From Gnetum montanum (lineage: Eukaryota > Streptophyta > Gnetopsida > Gnetales > Gnetaceae): a DNA stretch of 64,000 nucleotides. A model generated the notes under the pieces. It was not told where the DNA came from, did no database searches, and saw nothing but the letters and a program-made list of their open reading frames with translations. Below, one piece after another: positions 34,727 through 45,721 of this stretch; position 1 is the stretch's first letter; each line of letters starts with the position of its first letter. The DNA is taken from contig MNCI01015029.1 in assembly GCA_015680685.1 (NCBI GenBank), forward strand, positions 491,603 to 555,602, written 5' to 3'. The position numbers and the translations under genes were made by a program.

Positions 34727-37503
34727 TTAGCCAGGTTTCAACATTGGTGGTGGTTGAGGTTGACCTGCTACCATTGAAAGAAGTCTAAAAGAATCCAGTA
34801 ATGATTTCATCTTTTCTTCTTTGCCACATGGGTCATAGACAATCCACATGGCTTCTTTGATGTGGGCTGAAATAAGAATGTCCCATAGGCATGTCAATGA
34901 AGAAAACATTTCCTTCATGTTTATAAACCATGTTACGAATTATTTACATTTGATGTTAAAAATTTTTACTTGGTTCTAGAGCTCATGGTGGTTATTCATC
35001 TTCAAGGCTAGGTTCTTAGCAAAAAACTGTTGATTAGTAAATCTGCTCATAAGAACTTCAAGCTCTATGTTGGTTTTCTCCAATTGTTGCTTGGTCTCCT
35101 TATGATGCTTGAATTTTGGCTTATGTAAGAGGTAGAAACTCATCATTTTCTTCTACAACTTTGTCCTTAGTCTCCATACTATCAACATAACAAGGTTTTC
35201 ATAGTGGAGGTTGAAAAGCTCCATGTATTCTATTACCTCCTCTATTTGTAAATTTTTTAGGTAGATTTCATCCTTGTTATACATGTTCAATCGATCAAAG
35301 ATGGGCTGCCACATGTTGCATCTTTGTTGGAGTTGTTGTAGAGCCTCATTAATCTTCACCTTAGTGAATTGGATTTCTTTCTCATTCACTTCTTTGAGAA
35401 TTCCAACCTAGTCCTTGTAATGGTTCTTTACTCATTTAAATTTTAGGGCCTCATTTTCCAAGAGGCTACCTTGATAGCCATTTTCTAGTAAAGTGCATGA
35501 ACTTCTCCATCAAAAAATTTTTGTTTTCTATTGCCAACATTATGAATTCAAGGTTAACCTTAGCTAACTACTCCTATTATTGGTGAATGAGTTCATCCAT
35601 TTGGTTTTTATGTTGCTTAGCATTTTGTAGGTGATGAATGTCTTTTGTCAAGACCAAGTTTTCCTTATGAACGTGTGACAAGTCCTTGTTAGTGTTGAAT
35701 GTCATGGCCTCTAACAAGGATGTATTAATGATCAATGTCTCCTTTTCATTCTCATCCATGTGTAGTATATGCTAAAGTTGTTAAAAAATTCCATTCCTTG
35801 TGAGTTCTGGTCTAAGAATAGCGAGGTCAAAGAGACAGGCTAGTAACATTGCAATGTCAGTAGCTTACGATTGATTCTTGACTGTGGTTGCCTTCAATTG
35901 GATATTGATAATGAGAAGTTTTTCCATTGTCTCAAAAAGCTCTAACTGGGTAGTAGTGATTTCATCTAGAAGATCAAAGATCTCTGGAAGTGGTTGCCTA
36001 GCTTCGATCAATTGTTCCAACACTTTTTTATATTAGAAAGCATTTAGAAAACCACTCCCTAATCCTACAAACATCTAGATGTCTACCATTGTGGAAATAT
36101 TTAACATTGTTTATGTAGGAACATTCAAGGCTTTAGCTACCATATCAACCATTAGTTTAGCTACTATTTCCTATCCTTTATGCTACATAACTAGGATAGT
36201 CATCCATTCATCCTCCTCCAATTTGACAGAGAAAGCCATGACATTCCCCAAGATTTCTGGGAATGTTTGTGTAGGGATGAACACTATCATCTTTTATGAT
36301 GAGAACACCTAGTTCCTTTGTGATGAGAATAATGAGATGGTTTCTTGGTCTAGTAGACTAATGATCCTTGTGACCTCATTAAGATGGCTTAAGGCTAGAT
36401 GGTAAACTGATGGCTCCCCACCACCTATTGAGTCTTGTTGCTACTATAGCTTTTACTCATGAAGTTTCTAGAGTCTTTCTATAGCTTCAAGCACCTCCAA
36501 TTTGGTTCCTTCTATAGGCGGTGATAGTGGTAACCTCTCCTCTTCTTGTAGCTTGGTTACTACCTTTTCCTTCATCATCTCTTGCCATGATGCAATAGGA
36601 ACATTACAAACCACATCATTGGTGTAGCATCCTATGCCTTCCCTTCTGTGAACTTTTTTGATAAGGCATAGAAAAGGGAGTGTCTTCCTTCCCTTAGTTT
36701 CTCCTTAAAGCTATTTTCTATCTATAGATAGATAATTTGGGGAAGATTAATAGTGAATATTTTGGTTAAAGTAGTGTAGGCACAGGTAGAAAACACTATT
36801 ACCTTACTAACCCTCACTATGGGGTTCAAGTGATAGGCTATGATTTTAAAGTAGGCATGCTTCACCTTCATGAGTTTACTATACTCCTTATAGTCCACTT
36901 GATAGCAAAATAGATCCATTCCTTTTTGGCTTTAGAGTTTGCTTGTGTAAAAAATTTTTCCAACTTTTCTCTAATGTTAGGAAACTTGATAACCTTTGTG
37001 ATGGCCTCAACTGAGTAAGATACATTGATATCTTTGATTTTGACAAATGTGTCTCCCTATTGATTGTTCCTTAATAGGTAGGTAAACCCCATGTACCATT
37101 TTCCATTGTTGGAGGGAATGGGCCACACAAGAGACCCTTGTAATTATGTGCAAACTTTGTTTGGTGCAAACTCCAAGAACAATCCAAAGTTTAATTCTTG
37201 AAGAATGGAACTCTGAACCTCCTTAGACCTTATCTTCTCCAAGTAGGCCTTTCTGAGAGTAATTTCAAGGTTAGGCCTTGGCTAAGAAGCTTCATCTTTC
37301 CTACACTAGCCAATCTCTATGGTGGGAAATTGTTAGATAGATTCCACTTTGAGCTCCTCTCGAAAGGGTCCTGTAGCATGGGTTACTTCAGCCACTTGCT
37401 CTTGGGATTACTATAGTTGCTATTGTTGGTCCCTTCCTTCCCTTGGATGCTTGTCCCTAGGCTAGGAAGGCCCTCCCACTTGTTGTCCTCTCCTTGGTGC
37501 CAT
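34727..37503 (-). pseudogene. Family A 3' ORF (plant-mobile-domain-like plus coiled coil)
   Basis: A long decayed reading begins at 37503 (MAPRRGQQVGGPS). The middle region reads FPNIREKLEKFF, then WIDLFCYQVDYKEYSKLMKV and AYFKIIAYHLNPIVRVSKV, ending INLPQIIYL. This layout resembles the 'putative plant transposon protein' domain found beside Athila-like elements, but that is my recollection of the pattern, not a search. After it come LSPPIEGTKLEVLEAIERL, a Q-rich coiled-coil-like stretch (VNEKEIQFTKVKINEALQQL) and a proline-rich end (GQPQPPPML). In the plus-strand A element a remnant of the same C-terminus precedes the 3' LTR. Many stops; it sits in the place of an env-like ORF, but no membrane segment or signal is visible. 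Confidence 0.65.
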
Positions 37504-37509
37504 CTGTGA

Positions 37510-38028
37510 TCATAAACATAAGCCAAGATTAGTGTTTTGTTTCATAACCCTTAGTTCTTTTGATATCTTTCTTATTAGATCAAGTTATAATTAGGCTTGT
37601 TTGTGATAATGGCAATTTATATTTATATTAATTAGCTATAAGAGTTTATTTGGTAAGTTGAACTCATTTGGAATGAGTAATTTTAATATTAATTTAATGG
37701 ATAAACCTTGGGGGTTAAAAAAATTTAAAAAATTTTCTTAAATAAACCTATGGTTTATAGTCCCCATTATGTAAAGATTACCTTTGGTAGCTTGAGCATT
37801 GAAAATGGGGTGAATTGGGTAAGCAGTTTCAGAGTTATGATGCTGCAAAAGTGCTTTAGCTTTGAAAAATTCAAAAAATCCTCTTGTGTTTGTGAGAAAA
37901 TTGTGAAAAAGTGGCTAAATATGTTGGTTATATATAGAATTTTTCTATTGCATCAACAAGGATGTTTTTATGGGACTATGTCAATGAGGTTGTGTCGACA
38001 TAGCTATCCAATAAAAATTTTCACATAA
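37510..38028 (-). repeat. Family A U3-like promoter (5' end of the short derivative)
   Basis: Minus strand from 38028: TTATGTGAAAATTTTTATTGG corresponds to the start of LTR A6 (TGATACGTCACGTTCTATTGG), followed by the typical ACCTCATTGACATAG motif and TATA (TTCTATATATAACC, about 37930). Downstream of the TATA box it no longer resembles the A LTRs, and it leads directly to the start codon at 37503. It could be a recombinant LTR. Confidence 0.5.
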
Positions 38029-38610
38029 GAAAAATGAGGAATTTTAGAAGAGTTTTGGGATGAAACAAGAGCCTAATGGAAGCCTTAAAAGCATAGAAGG
38101 ATGGAAAAAACATAGAAGAGGATATTAAATTCATTAGGGAAGGAGAATGAAGTGAATTTGGATAAAAAGAAGATGCCATATTTAAGAAAAATTAGATGTT
38201 TTTAGAGGGTAAATAGATGAGATCAATTGTAAAAATAAATAAGGCATAGGAACTTTAACTTAGAAAGATCAAAGTTTATGTAAGTGGGTCCTTCCCAAAG
38301 CAGGCTTATGCCTATAATTGCCTTTGCATACTCTCATCATGAGGAGTCCATAGACACCAAGAATGATTAATTTTCATTATAAGACAAAAATCAAATCCAT
38401 GTAAGAGAGCATTCAAGGATTATGTACCTTCATAACAAATACACTAATTCACAATGATATGAGGTAGTGAGGTAGCCACAAATGATGTGAGAATGATGAG
38501 AGAGAGAGAATGTTAAGAGATTCTTATCTAAGTTACATAAATTCCTTGTACAATTTTTTGATTAGGAAGATTTATTAGTTAAAAATTCTTCTATTTAATG
38601 AGAAATTAGA
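38029..38610. other. Unassigned sequence between elements
   Basis: A-rich, with no coding; GA-repeat near 38500 (GAGAGAGAGA). It should contain the 3' end and LTR of the minus-strand copia element whose RNase H ends at about 38611, but I could not define LTR ends. Confidence 0.35.
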
Positions 38611-38968
38611 TGAATCTTCAAGCTAGCAATATACTAGTTCCAAGCTACATTCTTACCCTATTTCAAGTTGTTATCACTTTTGTTAAACTATCAAAAATAT
38701 TTTTCTTCTATGAGTTTTCCTAAATTAATTAAACCTTCTTCAATAGTATCTTTAATGAAATCAAACTTGATTGAATATATTTTTTTCTATCATGATAAGC
38801 TAACTTCCTTGATAGATGAAAGACACTTGGCTATCACAAAAAATTTGATATTTTCTTATTTTACACCAAGAAATTAGAAATATCTACACAACCATAACAT
38901 CTCCTTACATGCTTCTATCAATGCCACAATTTTAGATTACATAAATAAGGAGACTAAATTTTCTTTAA
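38611..38968 (-). pseudogene. Copia RNase H C-terminal end (outermost nest level)
   Basis: The minus-strand reading has VALIEACKEMLWLCR, FFVIAKCLSSIKEVSLS (for the usual CDSQ...KNP motif), FDFIKDTIEEGLINLGKL and KNVAW, the end of Ty1/copia pol. The upstream part of this pol lies at 54104-54740, on the other side of the plus-strand family A element. Joined at the target site, the host reads ILRYLK, a conserved copia motif. Confidence 0.75.
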
Positions 38969-38973
38969 GTATT
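38969..38973. repeat. Target site duplication GTATT, left
   Basis: GTATT before TGATGAATC; GTATC at 54099-54103 follows the 3' LTR (4 of 5 identical). It marks the family A insertion into copia. Confidence 0.7.
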
Positions 38974-39793
38974 TGATGAATCATTGATCAACTGTGTTGA
39001 TGAGGTTATGTCAATGCATATTGGTCAACACTTCCTTATTGATGCATACCCATCCAAACATATGCATTGATAGAGTGTTTGGTCTTGCCTATATACATGC
39101 ATGCACCTAACACATTTAAGGCATTCATTCATTAGTAGCATAGCAGAGCTCTTGTACTTTCTTCTTTTGAGCATTAGAATATTTTCTAAGTTCTCGTAGT
39201 AGAAGTTGAGAAGTTTACGAATCTTTATTCAAGCATTGATGTAGCTGGATACTTCGGTTTAAATAGCAATAAATATGAGCTTCATGATAAGCCTTGCATT
39301 ATTTGGAATTAGCATAATATTTACTTTAATGTACTTTATTATTATGTAATTTACTTTCATACATTTAATTAATTAATTGAATATGGATAATTAATGCACA
39401 TAAGTAGGATTACCTCAAGCATACATTAACGCTTGGTAAGCCTAGTAGTATTTACACTTGGTAATCCACTAGCATGGCAATGTGTTCAAGATGTGTATGG
39501 TAGGAAGAAATGGATGCTTATGTTCTAGATTAATTAAGCATTTAACCATTTTATTTTCATAGTTAGGATAAATAAATAAAAATATAAAAGTTATACAAAT
39601 CATATTCCTTAGTTACACTTAACCATATCATTGAACCTCACAAGTGGAACTGAGAAGACAATGATCATGTCCATAAGTTCACTACCTAGATAATGTGCAC
39701 ATAGACAACTAGAGTCTATGAAACTCAACCAAATCGTGTAGAGAACGCTACTGATTTGTATGGTTGGGTGTAGGGACTGCTGGCCACTCATCA
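38974..39793 (+). repeat. Family A LTR, copy A7 (5' LTR, plus strand)
   Basis: It starts TGATGAATCATTGATC, ends GGCCACTCATCA, and is 820 bp long. TATA (GCCTATATACATGC) is near 39088. Inverted relative to A1-A6. It pairs with A8 (53253-54098), the 3' LTR of the same element. Confidence 0.9.
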
Positions 39794-39794
39794 T

Positions 39795-39812
39795 TGGCAC
39801 TATTGCCAAAGA
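39795..39812 (+). promoter_or_regulatory. Family A primer binding site (plus element)
   Basis: TGGCACTATTGCCAAAGA, 1 nt after the LTR. It matches the tRNA-Asp type site (TGGCGCCGTTGCCGGGGA) at 12 of 18 positions; all six differences are C-to-T or G-to-A. Confidence 0.8.
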
Positions 39813-39942
39813 CTTTAGTTAGCTACTTGTGCTACCTAGGAAGTTAGTGAAATCATTCGAAAATGTTGTAATGAACTTTAAAGTTGAAATCATTAAGACA
39901 AATAATAATAACTCATGTACATTATTTTTCACAAGAACTAAC

Positions 39943-42480
39943 ATGGCTTCTTCTCATATGAAGAACTCCTCATCACTATTTATAGGTGATTCTAATTAGC
40001 AAAGGCAAGAAGGCCTAAAACCACTGACACCCCAATAATGCAAAGTGATGTATACTCATCCATATCAGTATATTCTAGATTTTACCTTCATCCTATAGCA
40101 GGATGAACAACTATGATGGAGGAACATGGATTACAACATCATGTTGCCTCTCGATCAATTAGTTCCTGTGATCCTACTCTACAATATCATGAGATTAGGC
40201 ATCATAGGGCTTAATGCTAAGTACATAGTACAAGATCATGACTGCCAGGATTATCATCCCATAGAGTTACAAAGAAGGAAAGATTGGTAGATGGAAACTC
40301 GCTATGAGGCATCAAAAGACAAATGGTACACAAAACCCTTATTCCTATTTGCCCAAAAGGAAGGGGAAGAGCCCATCTTAGGAACTTCCCAATATAATGA
40401 TTCTCCTCCTCTCCTTGATGATGGGGCCCTCAATCAATATCTACATTCCATTGTTGATAACCTTGGTTCTAGGAAGAATAGATCCCATGACCATGGGACC
40501 TTAAAAGGAGGGAGTCAAGGTAGGAACAATGATAACCATCATGATAATGACAAACATGGTGATCCTGGAAAGGACCAAAGAAGAGGGAGCAGTAGGTACC
40601 ATTCTAGTGCTAGCCCTCCTTCCTCTTCATCTTCATCATTCTCATCATCTTCCTCCTTCAAATTTGACCAAAGCTTTAGGGGGAGACACCATGATGGAGG
40701 TGACTGGTAGAACAAACATGACCACAGACTTCATTGAAATAGTAGAGACTAGGAGCATGGGCAATTAAGGTAGGTCCATCATAGAGATTGAATGGAGAGA
40801 TGAGGGAATCATAGACATCATGACCATCATAGTGTCCCTAGTTATGATGATGAGCCTCTTCTTGTCACCAGAAACATGATAAACATTGCAAAGGCTATCA
40901 GGATACCAACAAGGCACGTGAAGGACAACTGGATTAAATGATTGAACATGAACAATATCCCTAAGTTTAAAGGGGGATAGAATTCAGATCCACAAAATCA
41001 TCTTCAAGTCTTTCACAATGCATGTGTCTGACAAAACATGGAAAAAAAATGGCAGAAGTTGAATCTGTTTCGCAAGACACTCATTAGGGAGTTTGAAAGC
41101 TCATACTAGTTCTTAGAACTAGAATCAATTCGATGATGGAGTACAATGCTTGAACTCTTCAATGACAAATATCAATAGTATTCCTGAGTGTCTAACTTGA
41201 GTTAATAGATCCAATGTTGAAACAAGACATACATGAGTCCTTGGATGTAGCCATGGGTAGGTATTACTCTTTGTTGCATCAATGTCTAGGCCATGGCTAT
41301 TCTCAAAGGAAATAACTATGACATATCATAAATGGGCTTAGAATATAAATAAGAAGAAATATTGGGGTCTATGCCCAAAGGAGGCTTTTAGAGTTATGGG
41401 TACATCAGATCCAAAGGATAATTGAGAAAGTGATCAAAGAATAATTTGGGCTAAGAAAAAGAAATAGTACATAGGAGTACAATCAAGACCCTTCCATTCA
41501 CAAAAGGAAGGTCTAATTTGTGACAATGAAGAGGAGGCACCACATGATGAAGTGGTGCAACAAAAAACCTTGTCAATACAAACATCTATTTCTAAGATAT
41601 TGGCCAAGTTTGATAAAATGTAAGGCTTTTTTATGCAAATTTTCAAACTTCTCTTAAAATTATCAAGGAGACAAAAGAGCAAGATAGTGATTATGACACA
41701 AGGAAAAATAAGGAAGCTAAACATGCCGATCAAAAACATAAGGGAAAAGATGCTACAATGGATGAGGTTGTGGATTCAGAAATAGATGATGAAGATTGTG
41801 ACATAAGCCAATATGAACATCCTAAGGGGTGTTTCCTAGTTGTGTCATATTTAGAGGAATTTATGATGTATGCATTGAATCTTCACTTGGAAAAATGACA
41901 AACAACAAGGAGGTTGCCTTATCCATAAGACAATTACAAGTAGTTCCACTAATAAGCCTACTATCTGAGTGGAGCACCACCTCAAACTCACAAGTAGTAC
42001 CAATAGTGACAACATCCATAATCATGGGGGATGCCACCACTAAGGTAGTAATATCCTTATCGTTAGCTTGATCTATATGGGTACTATGTTTAGCAACCCA
42101 TTTCTCCATGTCACTCTTCTACTCGTGCTTCTTTCTAGCACCACTACTACCCTTTTAAATATTATAGAGAATAACTTCCAAGAGGGGAGCCCCCATTTTC
42201 CTATTACCTTCCTCATTCTTCTACACTTATACCTTCACCCTCAACTTAGTTGCCACCTTCTCCATCCATGTAGTGCAAAAATACTAGCCCATTTATAGCA
42301 AAGAACCACCACAAGGTCTATTAACCTACAAACATCTCCTTATCCAAGTAGTTTAGACACTAAGCCCTAAAAATAGCCATTTTTCCAAACCAATAGTCCT
42401 ACTAAGCCCTCATAAACACCTAAAACTACTAACCCTAGTTCTTCCTCCTCCTTTGCAACATCCTTCAAGATCCCTTCAAA
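39943..42480 (+). pseudogene. gag: Family A gag (plus element)
   Basis: A probable start at 39943 (MASSHMKNSSSLFIGDSN). The N-terminal block KVMYTHPYQYILDFTF aligns with element A. A 139-codon open part (40291-40710) has YHSSASPPSSSSSS and basic/acidic low-complexity repeats. A capsid-like patch follows at about 41080-41180 (WSTMLELFNDKYQ), a C-terminal Lys/Glu part at about 41560-41820, then a Ser/Thr-rich part to 42480. Frequent stops. Directly downstream of the primer site and leader. Confidence 0.8.
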
Positions 42481-42489
42481 CTAAATGCC

Positions 42490-43395
42490 TTTCAATGTAC
42501 ACACTGTAATGTTGATCCATGCAGTCATTGATTGGATAAAGGTCGTTCATCTTTCAAGGAAGAGATATTATCCTAGGAGTCCCTTCATTTACTTGAAAAT
42601 CACCAAAAATGAACCTTCCAAGGCTCTTCTATATTGAGGTTATGGTGTAATTTAATCTCATAAGAAATGTACAAAGTCTGAAACCTACCTTCACTCAAGA
42701 AGAGCAAAATTCTCTTAGAGTTAGTAAATCAGTTCATCATTGTCTCCTTGAGATTAGTGGATGACATTGCAACCACCATCTATGGATGGTCATATTCTAC
42801 TAACATCTTGGTGATACAAGTGGATGGCTACAAGGGGGACTTTCCTATCATTATCAAAAGAGCTTGGCTAAGTATAATTGATGTGTGGTTTGGAAGAGAA
42901 AACCTATCCTTGGAGATCTTTAAGGAAAATAAATTTTCAAAGATATATAAGAAATGTGTTTCATGCATCACGTATAGTGACTTGGGGTGCCACTATGTGC
43001 AAAAATTATGGATCATCAAAAGTACAATACTTACAACATGAAGGTAGTGTGCAGATGTCATGGAAGTTCAAAGGTGCCTATACATAGTAGCCAAAAAACA
43101 TGAGGGCACCCAGTGGCTGACAACTAAAAAAGAGAGTAGTTTTACATTATGCATGGAATAAACTGTGAGCCTCATGAGTGCCTATGTTGAAGGCATGGAT
43201 GAATTGGAGCAAGTTCATCACTAGCTCTTCAATGAACATGATGAAACTAATTGTGGAGAGTTGGAAATCCCTAAGAACATTAAACTTGAGCCCCTTGAGT
43301 TAAAAACTCTACCGACTAAAATGAAATATCCTTTTTTGAATAATAGGAAGTTAATCATCATAAATGTCAATATTTTTCCTATGTAGAAAAAAGAA
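42490..43395 (+). pseudogene. Family A retropepsin and linker (plus element)
   Basis: Protease region. The active-site part (about 42620) is broken (ALLY then a stop where ALLD is expected). The open part 42748-43041 has LVDDIATTIYGWSYSTNILV and FPIIIKRAWLSIIDVW, matching element A. The linker to RT contains NIKLEPLELKTLPTKMKYPF (about 43275-43335), a block typical of the start of RT in gypsy pol. Several stops. Confidence 0.75.
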
Positions 43396-43926
43396 GTTGT
43401 TGGAGGTGGTCAAAAAATATCCAACAACCTTTGCTTAGTCATACCATGAGTTGATACGAATTGATCCAAGGATATGCTAACATTTCATCTACATAGATTT
43501 CTCCATTAAATCAAATATGTAGCCAAAGTAGAGGCTAAAAACCAAACTCAAGAAGATCATCAAAGAGTAGACTAAGAACCTCCTCAAGGTGGGTTCATAT
43601 ATCCTATCATGTATAGTAAGTTGATTAGCCCACTCGAGGTCATGCCAATGAAAGATGGGAAATGGAGGATCTACATTGATTTTAGGCTATTAAATATGAC
43701 AACATACAAGGATCGTTTTTCTTTTCCATTTATGAACTAGGTGTTGCACATAATTTTGAGGCATTGCTATTACAACTTCCTGGATGGTTATAGTGGCTAT
43801 AGCCAAATCCAGATAGTATTGGAGGATCAAGCCAAAACCACATTCACAAGTCCTTAGGGAAATTTTGCATACAGAAAGATGTCATTATACCTATGCAATG
43901 CCCCTGCAACATTCCAATGCCTTTTC
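43396..43926 (+). pseudogene. Family A reverse transcriptase, 5' part (plus element)
   Basis: RT fingers and palm: KDGKWRIYIDFRLLNM, FLDGYSGYSQIQIVLED, and LCNAPATFQCLF at the insertion point. Stops are few. The gene stops at 43926 where the family B LTR begins and resumes at 52367 with the FMDD box. Confidence 0.85.
43922..43926. repeat. Target site duplication TTTTC, left
   Basis: TTTTC before the LTR B2 start; TTATC (52362-52366) after LTR B3 (4 of 5 identical). It marks the family B insertion into RT. Confidence 0.7.
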
Positions 43927-45385
43927 TGAAACATCACCAATTTCAATACTTCAACTACAAATTTATCTAAGTGTTAAAACTTGGCAATTTTTTTCTAAGT
44001 GTTTGTCCTACACTTCCCAATGTAGCTAGCATAGCATGCATCAAGGCCTATTATGAAAAATTCTCTAAGTGTTAATAACATCTACATAAAACAAATTTTA
44101 AGTGTCCTGCTACACTCTCACTCTATCTGCTATGCTCCAGAGCATAGCCAATGTAGCATGCACTTCCATGGCCAATTTTATCAAGTTCCAAGCCAGAAGT
44201 TGTTAGGATGGCTTGGAATGAAAAAAATAGTTTGGCAAATTTTCAATCTCCTGGGTTGCTATGCTTTGCTATGCTCTTGAGCATAGCACACTTTTAGTGG
44301 CTAGTTTTGCCTAAGTGTCAAGCTAGAAGCTATGAAGCTAGCTCAGCATGGAAGATACATCTAGCAAATTTTCTATCTCTTGAAGCTACCCCTCTTGGTA
44401 CACTTTAGATTGTAGCCAATGTAATAAGAACAAGGATGGAAATCTTTACCAAATTTTTCTAAGTGTCCATGCTAAGCTCTATCCCTAGGCAATGTCCTAT
44501 GTCTTGCATGTAACATGGGTCCCACCTACCACACTACCATGTGGCACTCAATCTGCATTTTGGGCTAGCCCTAGCCCTATAAATACCCCCACATCCTAAT
44601 GTTTAAAAGAAGGGAGGACATTTTGGCATTTTTTGGCATCTGCACTTAGCTCTGCAAGCAAACGAGACCTAAGCCATACTACACTAGTAGAGAGGCATCC
44701 TTGTACTACATAGTACATCACAACCATTGTTGCACCCCTACACTGCATAGTACATTGTAGCCCCACTGCAGCCCTACAGAACATCACACGATATACCATG
44801 GTGGCTAGCCTAGTAGGCATGTTTGACCATGATAAGCACTAAACTTCATAGCCTGACATCACTGAGACTGTGATAGCACTCCCATTGCACTATTTGTACA
44901 CTATGTACCTTCTAAGACCCTTTTGGAGTTAACTACACTCCCATTTTGGGTGGTGTTCCATTTCTCCATTCTATTTCTGGCATTTTCTTGTATTTTTCCT
45001 ACATGTTTTTACACTTTTCATGCATTGTCATGTTGTACTATGCTTAGGCAGTAGTCTCTGTGTATTGACACTCTTGTTTTGGTCAAAATCCTTGGCTATG
45101 CCTACCCTCATTCCATGGCTACACTCTACACTTACCACTACAAAGCACTACTTTGACACCTAGCACCATTTTGCATTGTTTACATTTTCATTTTAGCTAA
45201 CCATGCCATCCATTGGTTGCACCCATTACCCTAGTTAACACTAGCAAAGTTCCTATTCAATTAGCAAGACCATTTAGGGTGCTTCACCTCTATTTGTAGT
45301 AAGGCTCTTGCATGGAGGTAGGGTTAAGGCTGTGTGTCCATTGATTCCTCAATGATTATAGCCACTCATATTTTCAATCATTGCA
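43927..45385 (+). repeat. Family B LTR, copy B2 (5' LTR)
   Basis: 1459 bp from TGAAACATCACCAATTTC to TTGCA. TATA box CCCTATAAATACCCC near 44577. U3 has near-perfect palindromes GCTATGCTC-n2-GAGCATAGC at 44129-44148 and 44268-44287. It pairs with B3 (50916-52361). Confidence 0.9.
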
Positions 45386-45390
45386 GTTTT

Positions 45391-45409
45391 TGGCACTAGA
45401 AGGAGGACC
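45391..45409 (+). promoter_or_regulatory. Family B primer binding site (nested element)
   Basis: TGGCACTAGAAGGAGGACC, 5 nt after LTR B2; the counterpart of TGGCGCTATAAGGAGGGCC at 4664-4682. Confidence 0.7.
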
Positions 45410-45721
45410 CCCCATTTCTTTTGCATTCAACTTTAGATGCTCTGGAGAGTGTAGCAAGCTCCAACATAGCAAGTGTAGCACCAAAGTTAGCCATTTTCAA
45501 TAGCTTTCATACTTGGAATTTTTTCTATATTTTCATACTTAGCCAAATTTTCACAGTTTTACACAGTCAATTTTTTGTAGCTTCCATACTTAGCCACTTT
45601 CTGCATTTTTACACTTAGCCATTTTTCTATTGTCTGTAGACTTATGCATTTCTTTTGTAGTTTTTAGAGTTAACTATTTTTTTTTTTCAAACAACAACTC
45701 TCGCAAGTCGATCTGTGAACA

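Noticed and set aside
34727-37503. Viral-type envelope gene
   Set aside because: It is in the env-like position but shows no signal peptide, transmembrane segment or cleavage motif; the visible parts are a plant-mobile-like region and coiled coil.
40529-40768. Second plus-strand frame inside gag
   Set aside because: An alternative frame of the Ser/His-rich segment; the 40291-40710 frame is the one conserved in element A.
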